From: Bacteroidia bacterium
Lineage (GTDB): Bacteria; Bacteroidota; Bacteroidia; Cytophagales; Cyclobacteriaceae
Direction: 5' to 3'
NCBI GenBank assembly: GCA_030425425.1
Contig: JAUIAO010000001.1
Location: 124,001-188,000, forward strand
DNA length: 64,000 bases
This document shows, one piece after another, positions 1 through 8,662 of the stretch; within the stretch, counting starts at the first letter, position 1, and every line of letters starts with the position of its first letter. Both the position numbers and the translations under genes were made by a program. Below the pieces are notes generated by a model. That model did not search any database and had not been told where the DNA came from. It saw nothing but the letters and a program-made list of their open reading frames with translations.

Positions 1-345
1 TTGATAGTATATAAGTAAACATTGGTCATTTTTTTTCAATACCAAATCCAGTTTAAGCCGGATATAAAGTCTTCATTTTCATATAATTATAAAAAATAAG
101 GTGGTCATAACTGACTGATAATAAGTGTGTATAGGTCTTAGATGTTTAAGTTTTACCTAAAAAGTATTTTAACATTTTCTTTCCCTATGTCTTAGATTAA
201 AAAAAATTATCATTTCTTCTCTGATTTGAATAGGTAGATTAAAATATTGATCACAAAAAGTTGATTTTCGAATAAAACAATCAGGAAATGATCTGGTTTC
301 TCCTTTTTTGAATGAGCTAATCCTAAGTGGTGCTATTATTCAGGA
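1..345. other. non-coding, AT-rich flank
   Basis: No credible open reading frame, RNA gene or strong hairpin was seen in these 345 bases. The stretch is AT-rich with several homopolymeric A and T runs. It lies downstream of the minus-strand tcdA gene, so it probably holds the end of that transcript and the intergenic region to a gene outside the window. Confidence 0.5.
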
Positions 346-1071
346 TTACTTCGGTGGGTCTATCAATCGGTTGATCACTTCAGCAGCCATCGTGAGGCCG
401 AACATAGCTGGCATATAGGAAATGGTGCCGTAAAAGGATTTTTTATAATTGGAACCATCTGTTTTTTTCAGGGCATGTTTGGGTTGGATTTCCTCTGAGT
501 AAACACAAAGAATGCCCTTGTCTACACCTTTATATTTGAGCATTTTTCTTAGTTGCTGAGCAAATTTACATTCTTTGGTGCGGCTGATATCAGTGACTTT
601 GATTCTAGAAGGGTCCATTTTGCCACCAGCACCCATTGATGAAATGAATTTCATCTTCATTCTTCTCAGTGTAAGAATCATCGATAGTTTTGGTAATATA
701 CTGTCTATACAATCCAGAGAATAATCAAATTGATGATTTCGCAGAAATTGATTCATTTCTTCTGGTTCCATGAAATGATCCACTACCTCGATATTGAGAT
801 TAGGATTAATATCCATAAAGCGATCTCTAAGTACGTAGGCCTTTTGCTTTCCTACAGTAGAATCCAATGCTTGTAATTGACGGTTTTTATTGGTTGGGTC
901 TACATCATCTCCATCTATAATGGTCATGTTGCCAACTCCAGCCCTAACCAGGGTTTCGGCAGCATAACTACCAACACCACCTAAACCAACTATCAATACA
1001 TTGGATTCTTCCAAAGTCTGAAGTGCTTCTTTGCCAATTAAAAGTTCTGTTCGTTCCAGCCAATCAATCAT
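346..1071 (-). CDS. tcdA: tRNA threonylcarbamoyladenosine dehydratase (TcdA, ThiF/E1-like)
   Basis: ThiF/MoeB/E1-type ATP-dependent enzyme, 241 residues, the usual length for TcdA (YgdL/CsdL). By family knowledge it cyclises the t6A modification at position 37 of ANN-decoding tRNAs to ct6A. The N-terminus shows the nucleotide-binding glycine motif GLGGVGSYAAE (about residues 29-39), followed by the acidic DGDDVDPTNKNRQ segment that contains the Asp, Asn and Arg-Gln residues conserved in ThiF-fold adenylating enzymes. SSMGAGGKMDPSRI near the middle is also typical of TcdA. The start codon overlaps the stop of the upstream TatD-like gene by an ATGA, so the two are translationally coupled. No oddities. 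Confidence 0.93.
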   Translation of the reverse strand: MIDWLERTELLIGKEALQTLEESNVLIVGLGGVGSYAAETLVRAGVGNMTIIDGDDVDPTNKNRQLQALDSTVGKQKAYVLRDRFMDINPNLNIEVVDHFMEPEEMNQFLRNHQFDYSLDCIDSILPKLSMILTLRRMKMKFISSMGAGGKMDPSRIKVTDISRTKECKFAQQLRKMLKYKGVDKGILCVYSEEIQPKHALKKTDGSNYKKSFYGTISYMPAMFGLTMAAEVINRLIDPPK

Positions 1072-1745
1072 ATTTGGAAAAATGTTTTTGCATTCTGAGT
1101 CATTTGCTTTTTTAGCGCATGCATTTCAATCCCTGTAACTTCCACAACCTGCAAATATATTTCTTCAATATCAATTCCTGCCATGCTATCGGTTTCCAGA
1201 AACAATCGGCTATGTGGTAATTCTTTGAAATAAGTTTCGTATTTCGTTGGATCCTTTGGAGGCATTAGGGAGAGGTAGAATCCTTGATCAATGAGCTGTT
1301 TAGCTAGAATTGTATTTCGTCCATAGCCATGGATACACCATTTTTGAATATTAGGAAACATCTTTTTCACTTGCAGTAATTGATCTATAGCCCGAACACA
1401 ATGTATAATGACGGGCTTCCCAAGCTCATGAGCAATTTGTAACTGGCTCGTCAGTACTTTAATTTGAAGATCCATGCTTTGACCCTTGAGTTTGTCGAGT
1501 CCCATTTCTCCCATAGCAAGGCAGTTTGTTGCGGCAAGCTTATCTTTCAAGACGAGTTTATCAAACACGCTTATGGGATATGTAGTCCACCACGGATGTA
1601 AGCCGACAGTAAAATATTTTGCGGATTTATCCTGACCTAAATGAATGGAGATAATTTCAGTAATATCCGTCCTATCGCAATGGTGCTGACTGTGCGTGTG
1701 GAAATCAAGGAATTGTTGTTCACTAAAGTCATCCATAATACACAA
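1068..1745 (-). CDS. TatD family metal-dependent hydrolase
   Basis: TIM-barrel metallo-deoxyribonuclease/hydrolase of the TatD family, 225 residues, slightly short compared with about 260 for E. coli TatD. Metal-ligand landmarks are FLDFHTHS near the N-terminus, GLHPWW, GEMGLDK (the Glu ligand) and PVIIHCVRA (His ligand). A LETDS segment near the C-terminus carries the conserved Asp. This short version is common in Bacteroidota. It is the first gene of a two-gene unit with tcdA, with a 4-base overlap. The substrate is unknown; family members act as 3'-5' exonucleases or tRNA/DNA quality-control nucleases. Confidence 0.85.
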   Translation of the reverse strand: MCIMDDFSEQQFLDFHTHSQHHCDRTDITEIISIHLGQDKSAKYFTVGLHPWWTTYPISVFDKLVLKDKLAATNCLAMGEMGLDKLKGQSMDLQIKVLTSQLQIAHELGKPVIIHCVRAIDQLLQVKKMFPNIQKWCIHGYGRNTILAKQLIDQGFYLSLMPPKDPTKYETYFKELPHSRLFLETDSMAGIDIEEIYLQVVEVTGIEMHALKKQMTQNAKTFFQI

Positions 1746-1777
1746 TCTAAATCAAAATAAGTTTTCGGGCATTATTC

Positions 1778-2722
1778 TTATAAGGTATGCGGGTAGAATT
1801 TACCCTGCCAAATATCCTTTTGGATCAGTAATTGCTCAATTTTGGAAACAATTTCAAAGTTTTTCAATCCGCCCCAATTAGGTGCCAATAATAAATCTGA
1901 AGGCGCTTGATTGATAAAGCGCTCAATGATGATGTCATCTCTTAGATACCCAATGAAATCGGTGATTAAATCGAGATAGGAATCTAGGTCAAACAAATTG
2001 AAATTTTCCGGATGCTGTCTCCACTGAGAGGCCATCCGTGTATGCTTTAGAATTTGTAAGTGGTGAATTTTCAATGTTTCAACTGGCAACTCGGAAATGT
2101 TGATTGCATGGTTTAGAAGTTCTTTTCGACTTTCTCCTGGCAGTCCCAGTATCAAATGAGCTCCGAGATGGATACCACGGTTTTTAGCCATTTCAAAAGC
2201 ACCAATGGTCTCCTCGTATGTATGACATCTATTGACTTTTATGAGTGTGCGATTGAGGGTGCTTTCGACACCTAGTTCGAGCGAAACGTAGTATGACTGA
2301 CTTAGTCCACTCAGATACGTTAATATTTCCTCGCTGATACAATCCGGTCTGGTTCCTATGACCAGGCCTATCACTTTTGGATGGTTGATGGCTTCTTCAT
2401 ACAGCCTGATTACCCGATCAGCTTCGGCGTAAGTATTGGTGTATGATTGGAAATAGGCCAGATAGGTCTTAATACCCCTTCGTTTCGAAAAGAAGGCAAC
2501 ACCTTCATCCAGCTGTTGAGAGATGGATTTATCAGGAATACAATAATCAGGGTTGAAGGAATTGTTATTGCAATAAGTACAACCACCTGTTCCTTTGGAT
2601 CCATCCCGGTTTGGGCATGTAAAACCTGAATGTAGGGAAAGTTTCTGCACTCTTTCACCAAAGTGTTTTCTCACGTATGAGGAATAGTCATTGTATCTTT
2701 TACTACCGGTTACCAAATCCAT
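1778..2722 (-). CDS. TIGR01212-type radical SAM protein (YhcC-like)
   Basis: Radical SAM protein of 314 residues resembling E. coli YhcC and B. subtilis YtqA. It contains a cysteine cluster for a 4Fe-4S centre in FTCPNRDGSKGTGGCTYCNN (about residues 34-53) with the spacing typical of this family. YFQSYTNTYA and GTRPDCISEE are further family signatures, and LELGVES and HLILGLPGES are typical of radical SAM TIM barrels. The reaction is not established for the family; a tRNA or translation-related role has been suggested. It is 32 bp upstream of the TatD-tcdA pair on the same strand and could be cotranscribed with it. Confidence 0.88.
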   Translation of the reverse strand: MDLVTGSKRYNDYSSYVRKHFGERVQKLSLHSGFTCPNRDGSKGTGGCTYCNNNSFNPDYCIPDKSISQQLDEGVAFFSKRRGIKTYLAYFQSYTNTYAEADRVIRLYEEAINHPKVIGLVIGTRPDCISEEILTYLSGLSQSYYVSLELGVESTLNRTLIKVNRCHTYEETIGAFEMAKNRGIHLGAHLILGLPGESRKELLNHAINISELPVETLKIHHLQILKHTRMASQWRQHPENFNLFDLDSYLDLITDFIGYLRDDIIIERFINQAPSDLLLAPNWGGLKNFEIVSKIEQLLIQKDIWQGKFYPHTL

Positions 2723-2808
2723 GTTGGCAAAAGTGTACTAATCAATCCGATAGAATGATGAGAATTATCAGTAGAAGCGAATGACTTAGAATATCAATGA
2801 CTGTTTAC

Positions 2809-3162
2809 TTAGAATGATTCTATAATGGTCTGCTTTAGTCCGTCAATTGATAGGGTATTCATTTTCTTGGCATTAATCAAGACGTCTATTTGATCATTTT
2901 CAAAAACAAAAAGTGCCGGTAAATCATCTTTTCTACCAAACTCCTTTAGCCATTCATCTTTATGAAGAAACCTACTTGGTACCGTCAATTGTTCGATGAA
3001 GTTTTTCCAATCATTCTTCATGGTCAGCGTCCCGTATGTGATGGCACAGAGATTACATGAATAGGTTTTCGGAGAAAGAGTTTTATGAAGGGAGTCGAGC
3101 ACGGCGTTCCATAGACCGGAATCTGCATTGTATACGAAAATGAGTGTTTTATCCGCTTTCAT
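2809..3162 (-). CDS. conserved small protein with CNLC motif
   Basis: 117-residue soluble protein. I recognise the pattern (FVYNADSG at the start, YSCNLCAITYG near residue 37) as a widespread uncharacterised bacterial family, sometimes mislabelled as GTPase. No P-loop is visible. The CxxC pair could be redox active or bind metal, but this is inference. It follows the VOC gene with a 14-base overlap, so the two are probably one transcript. No signal peptide or membrane segment. Confidence 0.7.
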   Translation of the reverse strand: MKADKTLIFVYNADSGLWNAVLDSLHKTLSPKTYSCNLCAITYGTLTMKNDWKNFIEQLTVPSRFLHKDEWLKEFGRKDDLPALFVFENDQIDVLINAKKMNTLSIDGLKQTIIESF

Positions 3163-3538
3163 GATTGATTTTCCAGGGTGGATTCAGCCGGTTTACACCG
3201 GCATAATAAAGGATGATCAGATTTCCATCAGGATCTTTCAGTCGGGCTTCACGCCAAAGCCATCTCTGATCAGTTGGTTCCTGATCAAAATGCATTCCTT
3301 GAGATTTTAATTTTTCGACATCCTGATCCAGATTTTCACATTCGAAATACACATAGATTCCATTGCCTTTTGGTAATTCATCTACCTGATGGATAGAAAA
3401 ACTAGTATTGCCATCTGGGCAAACAAAGCGTGCATAATGAGGCAAAGCTTCAACAATCAACTGCAGACCAAGTTTCTGGTAAAATGGAACAGATAGAGTT
3501 AAATCCAATGATGGAACGGTTACCTGGTTGAGGTTCAT
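3149..3538 (-). CDS. VOC family (glyoxalase/bleomycin-resistance fold) protein
   Basis: About 129 residues with the vicinal-oxygen-chelate fold. It starts MNLNQVTVPSLDL, and the second half has YVYFECENLDQDV and WLWREARLKDPDGNLIILYYAG; the RLKDPDGN segment is the classic VOC C-terminal strand with a metal-ligand region. The frame stays open 35 codons further upstream, but that extension would overlap the upstream NTF2-like gene and has no VOC similarity, so the ATG at 3536-3538 is preferred. The substrate is unknown. It overlaps the next gene by 14 bases. Confidence 0.82.
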   Translation of the reverse strand: MNLNQVTVPSLDLTLSVPFYQKLGLQLIVEALPHYARFVCPDGNTSFSIHQVDELPKGNGIYVYFECENLDQDVEKLKSQGMHFDQEPTDQRWLWREARLKDPDGNLIILYYAGVNRLNPPWKINHESG

Positions 3539-3569
3539 GATCTGTATTTTTGATGAAACTGTTGGCTTA

Positions 3570-3992
3570 TTATTCCCCTGGAATCTTTGTCGCTTGCCAA
3601 ATGATAGCTTTCCAGTTTCCTTTTTGTTTCTGGAAAGTGCCACTATTGTAATATCTCAATTGAGAATCATCAGGATTTTCAGCGATCAGTTTAAAGACCA
3701 ACGTGGCTATATTTCCATAAACCATTACCTCAACTTCTTCAGCATAGTATTTGGGGCCAGGTGTTTGATCCTTGGGGTCATCGTCAAACCCATACATGAT
3801 TTCATTTTTGCCGAATCGAGCCCCTGAGCTGCTCGTATAAACCAACTCGTCAGCCCAAAATCGTTCATGCATTTCTCTAGACTCCACATTGGATAAAAAT
3901 TCACCGAGAAGAGATTTGATATCCTGCTTGTCATTTTGTGCAGAGAGTTCAACTGTGCCGAGTAGGACAAAAAGTGCGAAGAGGTATTTCAT
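3570..3992 (-). CDS. secreted NTF2-like (DUF4440/SnoaL-type) protein
   Basis: 140-residue exported protein. MKYLFALFVLLGTVELSAQ is a clear signal peptide with the Ala-Gln end common in Bacteroidota. The mature part looks like the NTF2/SnoaL cone fold: an N-terminal helix (DIKSLLGEFLSNVES), an LVYTSSSGARFGKNEI stretch, and the strands VEVMVYGNIATLVFKLIA and YNSGTFQKQKGNWKAIIWQATKI. Such periplasmic proteins usually have no assigned function. It is 31 bp upstream of the VOC gene on the same strand. Confidence 0.75.
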   Translation of the reverse strand: MKYLFALFVLLGTVELSAQNDKQDIKSLLGEFLSNVESREMHERFWADELVYTSSSGARFGKNEIMYGFDDDPKDQTPGPKYYAEEVEVMVYGNIATLVFKLIAENPDDSQLRYYNSGTFQKQKGNWKAIIWQATKIPGE

Positions 3993-4012
3993 CTTGTAAT
4001 ATTGAATTGGAA

Positions 4013-4555
4013 TTATATTGATTGATCGTATGCTTCTTTGATCCAGGATTTTAACTCGTCATCTACTTGCTCTGACGAAGTGAGTTGAACCCTGTGAGAA
4101 CACATCGTTCCGAATGGTCCTGAATTTTCTAAGCGATCAGTAGTTGGTTTGTCTTTGAACTTAAAACCTAGATCGATCCGTGTTTTTGTAGCAGGTTTGA
4201 TGAGGATAAACTGCCGTTTTCTGATGATACTTACGCTTCCCTTCTTGGGTGTGATGGTGACATCATCGCCTAATGTATTTACATAAGCTAATAAATCTTC
4301 ATAGATCGGGATCAGGTTTTCTTTGCCTTTATACTGTCCTGCCACTAAATCTTCCTCAGGGGTATCTTTTTGTTTCGATAAGGTGACAATAGTATTGGCA
4401 AAACCATGTGTTATGTGGTGCTCAGTTTTTAGGAATTTTACAGCTTCTGAATGTTTTGCAAAACTTTTTTTATCAAGAATTTTAATCCATTCATCCAGCG
4501 ACTTACCAGTCTTCTCTGGCATGTTATTGATCATTGTTTCAAGAGCCTTATCCAT
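4013..4555 (-). CDS. DUF4287/DUF5655 domain protein
   Basis: 180-residue cytosolic protein. The N-terminal roughly 70 residues (MPEKTGKSLDEWIKIL, then HHITHGFANTIV) match the DUF4287 pattern, which resembles a small helical DNA-binding-like domain. The C-terminal half (YEDLLAYVNTLGDDVTITPKKGSVSI, RTRIDLGF-like strands, HRVQLTS) matches the DUF5655 pattern. The pairing of these two domains is common in Bacteroidota and Actinobacteria. No function is established. Confidence 0.8.
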   Translation of the reverse strand: MDKALETMINNMPEKTGKSLDEWIKILDKKSFAKHSEAVKFLKTEHHITHGFANTIVTLSKQKDTPEEDLVAGQYKGKENLIPIYEDLLAYVNTLGDDVTITPKKGSVSIIRKRQFILIKPATKTRIDLGFKFKDKPTTDRLENSGPFGTMCSHRVQLTSSEQVDDELKSWIKEAYDQSI

Positions 4556-4717
4556 AATGACGTTTGTTAAATTGTATTCTTATCAAAGTCTATTCTCAAC
4601 TAAAATAGTCAATATTCGGGTTTAATAGAGTTCGGATTAGTTGATTACTCTATTTTAATTATGGTAACTATCCTCAAACTAAGTTTTGTAATATGAGAAC
4701 TAGAATCGAATTTAACT

Positions 4718-4747
4718 TTTGATCCATAGAGCTTTGTTCTAATTTTG
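4718..4747 (+). promoter_or_regulatory. candidate Bacteroidetes-type promoter
   Basis: TTTG at 4718-4721, 18 bases of spacer, then TAATTTTG at 4740-4747, which fits the TAnnTTTG -7 element of Bacteroidetes housekeeping promoters. The start codon of the downstream small gene is 15 bases further on, implying a very short leader. Confidence 0.55.
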
Positions 4748-4762
4748 TTCTCAAAATAAACC

Positions 4763-5011
4763 ATGTTCGAAACACTCCACTATAACAAATCTCTTGATGA
4801 AGAACTGTTCGATGAATGGCTAGAGAGTGGACGCAATCAGAAAATCGGGTATAAGTACCTGATGGTGATGTGGAGCGTAATGGAAGAGGAGTACTTCTGT
4901 GTTTACGTAGAATCTCGATCAGATTTTGGCGAACACCTGGGCAATACTGGGCAAGAAGAATTAGTGGCTGTTTATGACTTATATTCAGAATCCAGAATTT
5001 CTCTAGACTGA
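4763..5011 (+). CDS. small acidic hypothetical protein
   Basis: 82-residue acidic, Glu-rich protein beginning MFETLHYNKSLDEELFDEW. No family recognised. It has aromatic-rich strands (YKYLMVMWSVMEEEYFCVYV), no signal peptide and no transmembrane segment. A well-formed promoter sits immediately upstream, which supports this being a real, separately transcribed gene rather than a chance frame. It is convergent with the large secreted protein that follows. Confidence 0.6.
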   Translation: MFETLHYNKSLDEELFDEWLESGRNQKIGYKYLMVMWSVMEEEYFCVYVESRSDFGEHLGNTGQEELVAVYDLYSESRISLD

Positions 5012-5070
5012 TTTTCTGATGTCATTGGATCTATTGATCCCTAAAACAACCACTAACAACTGATGCTCTT

Positions 5071-8000
5071 TTATCTGATTACGATCTTTCTAACAGATTT
5101 TTCTCCATTTTGATAAAGCTCCATCATATAGACCCCACTTGGAACAGGCCTAATATCCATTTGTAAGGTTTGAGTATTGGTAAAATCTTTTTCAATGAAC
5201 AAACGACCATTCAAATCAACCAACCTCAGTTTTCCGCTAGTAGATTTTGGCATATCAATACTTACATAATCGCTGGCTGGGTTTGGATAGACACTCCATT
5301 TCCAGTGGTTACTTGCTGCAAGTAGAGACGTAGTGACTTCCACTTCATTGGTCGGTTGGGTAATGCCTGATTGGTTAAACGCTCTTACTCGAAAATGGTA
5401 TTTCTTATCTAATTCAAGATCATCTATTACATATGAATCTACGCCAGGTCCAACCTCTGCAACGCTGATAAAATTGTTATTGATTTTTTGTTCTATAAAG
5501 TACCCTGCCTCAAAATAGCTGGATTCCCATTCCAATGTAACAGATGCGCCATTTGCTGAAGCCTGAAGGTTAGCTGGTTTTTCAGGCAATGCATCATAAT
5601 ACAGGATATCGATCTCAGCCGCACTGGTGAATGGCTCTCCATTGATTTCTGAGAGTGCTACTACTTTCACGTATCTTCCCGTCTCAGGTACTACTATTTT
5701 CGCTTCTTTGTAGGTGATATCTCGAGCAAACGAACCTGATTTTACCGCATCTCCCCAGTCATTAGTATCATTGGAAACATAGAATTCATAATCTTTTATT
5801 GTGCCAAGGCTAGTCCAATCTTGTCTCGGTTGATATCCAATACCAGATATAACCGCAGGTTTACCAAGATCGATAACAATGTGATGTGGGTGGGTGGGTT
5901 CAACGTTTTGCCATTGTGTATGCCAATAAGTATTAATATTTCCGTCTACAGCATATCTACCTGGAGCATATTCTCCTGAAACCTCCTCACTGCTTACTTC
6001 GGCAATAGACATAATTGATTTGCTCATCTTACCTTCTTCAGGAACGGTGATATTCACAATGTTTGAATGAGTAGATTCAAAATATGCCGCATAGCTCGTA
6101 ACTCTGTAAAAGTATCTGGACTCAAAGTGAGCTGTGGTGTCAAGAAATGAAGTAGAATTATCCGTGATTCTAGCTATTTCTTCAAATTCACCACCTGTTG
6201 ATCGCTCAATTAGAAAACCTTCTTCATTATCTGAATCATCCTGCCAGGAAAGCTTTACATATTTAGAATATGGGACTTCAAGGGAAAGATTTTTTGGGCT
6301 GTTGATAATGGAAAACTCCTGATCTAACTTAAATTCAATTATTCCACTGCCATAAGTGGCGTAACGAACCAGGTTTTTTCCTTCTATAAATTCTACATCT
6401 GTGAAATCAACTGACGGGATTGGGTCATCATTCATCCGGTACCATTGGTTCTGCTCAAACGAATAAACCCATGCTCCACCAAATCCACAAGCTGCAAAAA
6501 CGAACTTTTCATCAGGACTTAATGCAAAATCACGGAATCGGTAAACGTCTAATCCATTATTGAGGTTGGTAAAGGATTTACCGCCATCTACAGATTTCAA
6601 AAACATATTGCCAACTCCTGCCCAAAAAACTGTGTTTTCATCCAATGAGCTTGCTCGAATAATTGCCTGATTTTTAGTGTAGTTATAGGCCTGATCGTTT
6701 GCTCTTGGTCCTGTGCTGGTGTAATTTCTAGACCAGGTGACACCTGCATCTTCGGATCTCAGAAACATACCATTATTCAACGAGACATACCATAAGTTTC
6801 TGTTCAGTTTCGAATATCCAAATCCACCTATGTCGCTAGCATATTGCGTCGCAAAATTGTACGGGTGAGAAGATCGACTCATTGAATTTGAGGCCTCATT
6901 GTATTTGAAAATTTGAAGATTGCTACCGAAGGCCGCATAGATTGCATTTTCTCCTTTTACAGGAGACTCGATTATCGGAGCGGCCCACCAGTTACCTAGG
7001 CCATTATAGGTGGTAGTCTGAGATTTTCCAGAGGCGAAATTGTCACGATATCTAATAGTTCCATAATAGAACCACTCCCAGACACCTCGACCATTGTTAG
7101 AGTAGGCTACTCTAAGCACGTCCGTACCACTCACGTCGATAGTGCTTACGGTATCACCGGTATCATTATATGCGGTAGTTCCTCTGTCCTGATTACCCAT
7201 GTATATGCTATTGTATAATTCATTACTCGCTGCATCATAATGCATAGCGTATAAAGCCTCATTATTGCACCATATGTAGGATTCTTTAACTTCTGGTGTT
7301 TCGGAGATGTAACATCCAAAATCCATTCCCAGGACGGTTATATGTCCGCCTCCAGCTTTAGGATAGGTATTCATATGTTGCAAATCCCACCAGCCACCGT
7401 AGTGACCGAAACCGCTCCAGGATGATCCGTAGTTTGAAGACATCTGCACGTCCTCAAACCCACTGAAAAGGTGGTTTGGTGCATCAGCTGACATTGTTTC
7501 GAATCTTCTGTCCTTGTTTTGAATTTTGGTCGTCCACTTCAGACCGTCATTAGAGTAGTGAATATCATATCCACCCGAACTCACCGTGGAGAAATAAAAA
7601 TGGTATTGGTCGCCACTGTATGATGAAACAGTTTTTTCCATGATATACCCGGAGAGTTGATCATTGGATTGTCCCATCAATTGGTAATCATTTGAGCCAG
7701 GATCATATTTGTAGGACGTCACTTTGGCACTCGCTTTATCAAACATCCAGAGAAATAACTCATTCGTATTGAAAGGTTTATCCAGTCTCATATCAAATTT
7801 GGTGGAATTCAGAGACAGATTAGTAGGCTGATATGACTGTCCGAGATCGTCTGAATAATATAGATGGTGCTCGCCGTAATAGGTGTGTAGCGCAATTCTG
7901 ACTTTTCCATCATCGAGGATAGTGAAAGCCTGGCTAGAAGAAGTGTTTGAAATTTGTGCCCCAGATGCAACAGACCAAGTTTGGCCTTCATCATCAGAAT

Positions 8001-8553
8001 ACTCCATTCTGCTTTGGTCTTCGTTACTTCTAATCAGACGAAATGTCTCATCTTCTAAATAAACACCGGTGAAAATGGCTCTGTTTCCTTTCATGGCTAC
8101 TTTGTGATTCATCAATGTCCACTTGATATCCGGTTCTAATTCCAATTTGTAAATATGTCCGGCATAGGAAACGATGTAGAAAATATTTCTCAGGGAATCG
8201 TATGTGGAATTGTCCACGCGGTAGCCATTCCATCCGGTTTGCGGGATTTTATATGACCATTTGCCAGAGATGGTACCATCGGCATAGGTACTTATATCAT
8301 CTGAACCTTTTCGCGCGGCACTGGTAGAATTCGATTGCCTGTTTTCAACGTATTGAAGGAAGTCCTCACGTTCTTCCTCAGATATTATTGGGTGATCAGG
8401 ACGTTCCTCATTTTCTTCAGTTGTTTGCTCAGCAATTATTGATTTATCATTATGCTCCTTAATAAGAACAGTACTTATTGCCAAAAACGCAATAATTGAA
8501 AACAACAAAAAGATCTTGATAGTTGTGCCTGTTGGGCGTCTACGATTGGTCAT
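5071..8553 (-). CDS. large secreted BNR-repeat / FnIII / discoidin protein with T9SS sorting domain
   Basis: 1160 residues. N-terminal hydrophobic segment (about 12-32) for export. Residues about 95-730 form a beta-propeller-like region with many Asp-box-type phrases such as YSDDEGQTW, YSDDLGQSY, SEDAGVTW and SVDGGKSF, as in sialidase/sortilin-type propellers. A fibronectin type III domain follows (about 745-835, KLSWQDDSDNEEGFLIERS). Next is an F5/8 type C (discoidin) carbohydrate-binding-like domain (about 840-980, VDGNINTYWHTQW, VIDLGKPAVISGIGYQPR) and a second FnIII (about 985-1070). The C-terminus, starting WSVYPNPASDYVSI and ending with a GVYMMELYQ strand, is a Por-type sorting domain that sends the protein through the T9SS to the cell surface. 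Likely a polysaccharide- or glycoprotein-binding surface protein; no catalytic site identified. Confidence 0.85.
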   Translation of the reverse strand: MTNRRRPTGTTIKIFLLFSIIAFLAISTVLIKEHNDKSIIAEQTTEENEERPDHPIISEEEREDFLQYVENRQSNSTSAARKGSDDISTYADGTISGKWSYKIPQTGWNGYRVDNSTYDSLRNIFYIVSYAGHIYKLELEPDIKWTLMNHKVAMKGNRAIFTGVYLEDETFRLIRSNEDQSRMEYSDDEGQTWSVASGAQISNTSSSQAFTILDDGKVRIALHTYYGEHHLYYSDDLGQSYQPTNLSLNSTKFDMRLDKPFNTNELFLWMFDKASAKVTSYKYDPGSNDYQLMGQSNDQLSGYIMEKTVSSYSGDQYHFYFSTVSSGGYDIHYSNDGLKWTTKIQNKDRRFETMSADAPNHLFSGFEDVQMSSNYGSSWSGFGHYGGWWDLQHMNTYPKAGGGHITVLGMDFGCYISETPEVKESYIWCNNEALYAMHYDAASNELYNSIYMGNQDRGTTAYNDTGDTVSTIDVSGTDVLRVAYSNNGRGVWEWFYYGTIRYRDNFASGKSQTTTYNGLGNWWAAPIIESPVKGENAIYAAFGSNLQIFKYNEASNSMSRSSHPYNFATQYASDIGGFGYSKLNRNLWYVSLNNGMFLRSEDAGVTWSRNYTSTGPRANDQAYNYTKNQAIIRASSLDENTVFWAGVGNMFLKSVDGGKSFTNLNNGLDVYRFRDFALSPDEKFVFAACGFGGAWVYSFEQNQWYRMNDDPIPSVDFTDVEFIEGKNLVRYATYGSGIIEFKLDQEFSIINSPKNLSLEVPYSKYVKLSWQDDSDNEEGFLIERSTGGEFEEIARITDNSTSFLDTTAHFESRYFYRVTSYAAYFESTHSNIVNITVPEEGKMSKSIMSIAEVSSEEVSGEYAPGRYAVDGNINTYWHTQWQNVEPTHPHHIVIDLGKPAVISGIGYQPRQDWTSLGTIKDYEFYVSNDTNDWGDAVKSGSFARDITYKEAKIVVPETGRYVKVVALSEINGEPFTSAAEIDILYYDALPEKPANLQASANGASVTLEWESSYFEAGYFIEQKINNNFISVAEVGPGVDSYVIDDLELDKKYHFRVRAFNQSGITQPTNEVEVTTSLLAASNHWKWSVYPNPASDYVSIDMPKSTSGKLRLVDLNGRLFIEKDFTNTQTLQMDIRPVPSGVYMMELYQNGEKSVRKIVIR

Positions 8554-8662
8554 AAAGATTACTTTCTCTTTAGATATTGAAAGACAGTATTTTCATTTTT
8601 GATACTTCGGATGATATCTTTTTTCATAATCTGACCTAATATTAGAAATAAAAGAATTTCAC